Shown here: piece by piece, positions 37,727 through 38,713 of the stretch
Layout of the letters: each line of letters begins with the position of its first letter
Numbering within the stretch: the first letter of the stretch is position 1
DNA from: Candidatus Berkelbacteria bacterium
Lineage (GTDB): Bacteria; Patescibacteriota; UBA1384; 2-12-FULL-50-11
DNA: 38,713 nucleotides
Reading direction: 5' to 3'
Assembly: GCA_030650195.1 (NCBI GenBank)
Contig: JAUSEP010000005.1
Location: forward strand, 1 to 38,713
Translations under genes and position numbers: made by a program
The notes under the pieces: model-generated
What the model was told of the DNA's origin: nothing
What the model saw: the letters and a program-made list of their open reading frames with translations, nothing else
Databases searched by the model: none

Positions 37727-38002
37727 CTCGTTCAGAAGGTTCTAATTGACTGGAAGAACACCAGTGATCTACCAGCCGGCGCCGCCTTTGCTGACATCGT
37801 CGCCTATGATGCAGATGGTGAGAAACTCCAGTCTGGGACGAAGGATTATTGCATCTTTAGCTACGATGGCTGCGAAGAGAGCAAGATTCTGCCCGGGAAG
37901 ACCTACATCGAGCCCGATGATGATGGTTACGTTCTGCTCTCAAACGCCTTCGGAAGAGCGGAACACGTGGAGGCAAAGATCACAAAACTCCTTGACTGCT
38001 AA
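37595..38002 (+). CDS. Hypothetical secreted-protein-like fragment
   Basis: 135 aa; LIDWKNTSDLPAGAAFADIVAYDADGEKL looks coding, but the 5' part overlaps the SAHH-like gene. Confidence 0.4.
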   Translation: MNIVFKESIAEATRVFADASEPRQLNGEVVQTRVVPYTLPANGQLVQKVLIDWKNTSDLPAGAAFADIVAYDADGEKLQSGTKDYCIFSYDGCEESKILPGKTYIEPDDDGYVLLSNAFGRAEHVEAKITKLLDC

Positions 38003-38286
38003 AAAACGAGGATGGCAAGACCTCAGTGCTCCGCACCGCGCCAGCGAAGAGGATACCTTTGGTCCAAAGAAACTCACACGTCAGGATCGGCTGTTGGCGG
38101 TTGGTCGGCTACGATGTCGCTATAGGACTTCTCATGGCAAACAAGACGATCCGAGTTCCGATCTGACGCCCGGGCACTGATTCGTTCGATACTCGAAACG
38201 CAGTTCCGAACCTGTCAACAGACTTCTAATAGCGTCCCACCCTCTCCGCAATTTTTCGAAAAGGGTTTCCGAATCAAAAATATGGT

Positions 38287-38363
38287 CGGCACGAAGTGCC
38301 GTCTGTTCTGAATTCCCCCCAATAAGTCCTGAATCCAAACGGGTTCGCCACGCAGAGCGTGGC
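38287..38363. repeat. Two short perfect hairpins with 3-nt loops
   Basis: CGGCAC-GAA-GTGCCG (38287-38301) and GCCACGC-AGA-GCGTGGC (38347-38363). Confidence 0.7.
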
Positions 38364-38386
38364 TCCTCGTTATCCAATGCAACAAT

Positions 38387-38713
38387 ATGAATAATCAAAC
38401 TAGAAAATTTTTTATATACACCAGAAAATCTACCGACACCGAAGATCGGCAAGTTAGAAGCATTTCGGACCAACTGGCCGAGTTAAAAAGTTTAGCGTTA
38501 AAAGAGAATATTGAGGTTGTAGATATTTTTGTGGAGAAACAAACCGCTAAAGCTCCGGGTCGGCCAGTATTTAATGAAATGCTTCTCCGTATCGAAGCAA
38601 ATGAGGCAAATGGAATTTTAGCGTGTCACCCAGACAGATTAGCGAGAAATAGTGTTGATGGTGGAAAAATAATATATTTGCTCGATACGGGAAAAATTGC
38701 CGAGCTAAAATTT
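38387..38713 (+). CDS. N-terminal catalytic domain of a large serine recombinase (3' end outside window)
   Basis: MNNQTRKFFIYTRKSTDTEDRQVRSISDQLAEL...GRPVFNEML...ILACHPDRLARNSVDGGKIIYLLDTGKIAELKF; catalytic YTRKS and DRLARN motifs present. Confidence 0.9.
   Translation, partial: MNNQTRKFFIYTRKSTDTEDRQVRSISDQLAELKSLALKENIEVVDIFVEKQTAKAPGRPVFNEMLLRIEANEANGILACHPDRLARNSVDGGKIIYLLDTGKIAELKF

Larger units (their letters stand above)
31129..38249. mobile_element. Putative ~7.1-kb genomic island integrated at tRNA-Ser(GGA) 3' end
   Basis: TCCCTCCCTCTCCGC (31115-31129) vs TCCCACCCTCTCCGC (38235-38249); visibly higher GC inside; LSR-type genes; low-GC DNA resumes beyond. Confidence 0.7.

Noticed and set aside
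1-38713. CRISPR array
   Set aside because: No regularly spaced identical repeats with unique spacers; repeated DNA is either coding repeats or promoter units.

Overview
The window looks like a bacterial chromosome segment, probably from a Patescibacteria/CPR-type lineage. That placement is an inference from small M23-like, GlsB and YggT membrane proteins, BrnT/BrnA-like genes and a DUF4325 protein; there is no rRNA to confirm it. About 0-14 kb is accessory DNA: an HATPase + STAS-like (DUF4325) pair behind a duplicated palindromic operator, then an array of short, mostly co-directional genes. Their spacers are repeatedly one ~36-bp promoter 'cartridge' (TAG-CTCGACA-N16-18-TAnnnT-6/7 nt-ATG) that appears to drive leaderless mRNAs. 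About 14-22 kb holds a large repeat-rich surface protein with an apparent non-ATG start, paired secreted proteins, DedA, a PIG-L deacetylase and a GT4 glycosyltransferase. About 22-31 kb is mostly housekeeping (rmuC, lysS, rpoD, dnaG) plus a LAGLIDADG ORF abutting tRNA-Ser(GGA). From the tRNA 3' end (31129) to 38249 there is a ~7.1-kb higher-GC island bounded by a 15-bp near-perfect direct repeat of the tRNA 3' end. It carries two large-serine-recombinase (LSR) relatives that both lack a recognisable catalytic N-terminus, a CmoM-like methyltransferase overlapping an SAH-hydrolase-like/cupin gene, and membrane proteins. A separate, catalytically intact-looking LSR N-terminus starts just outside and runs off the window. 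All calls come from reading the sequence; no searches were run.
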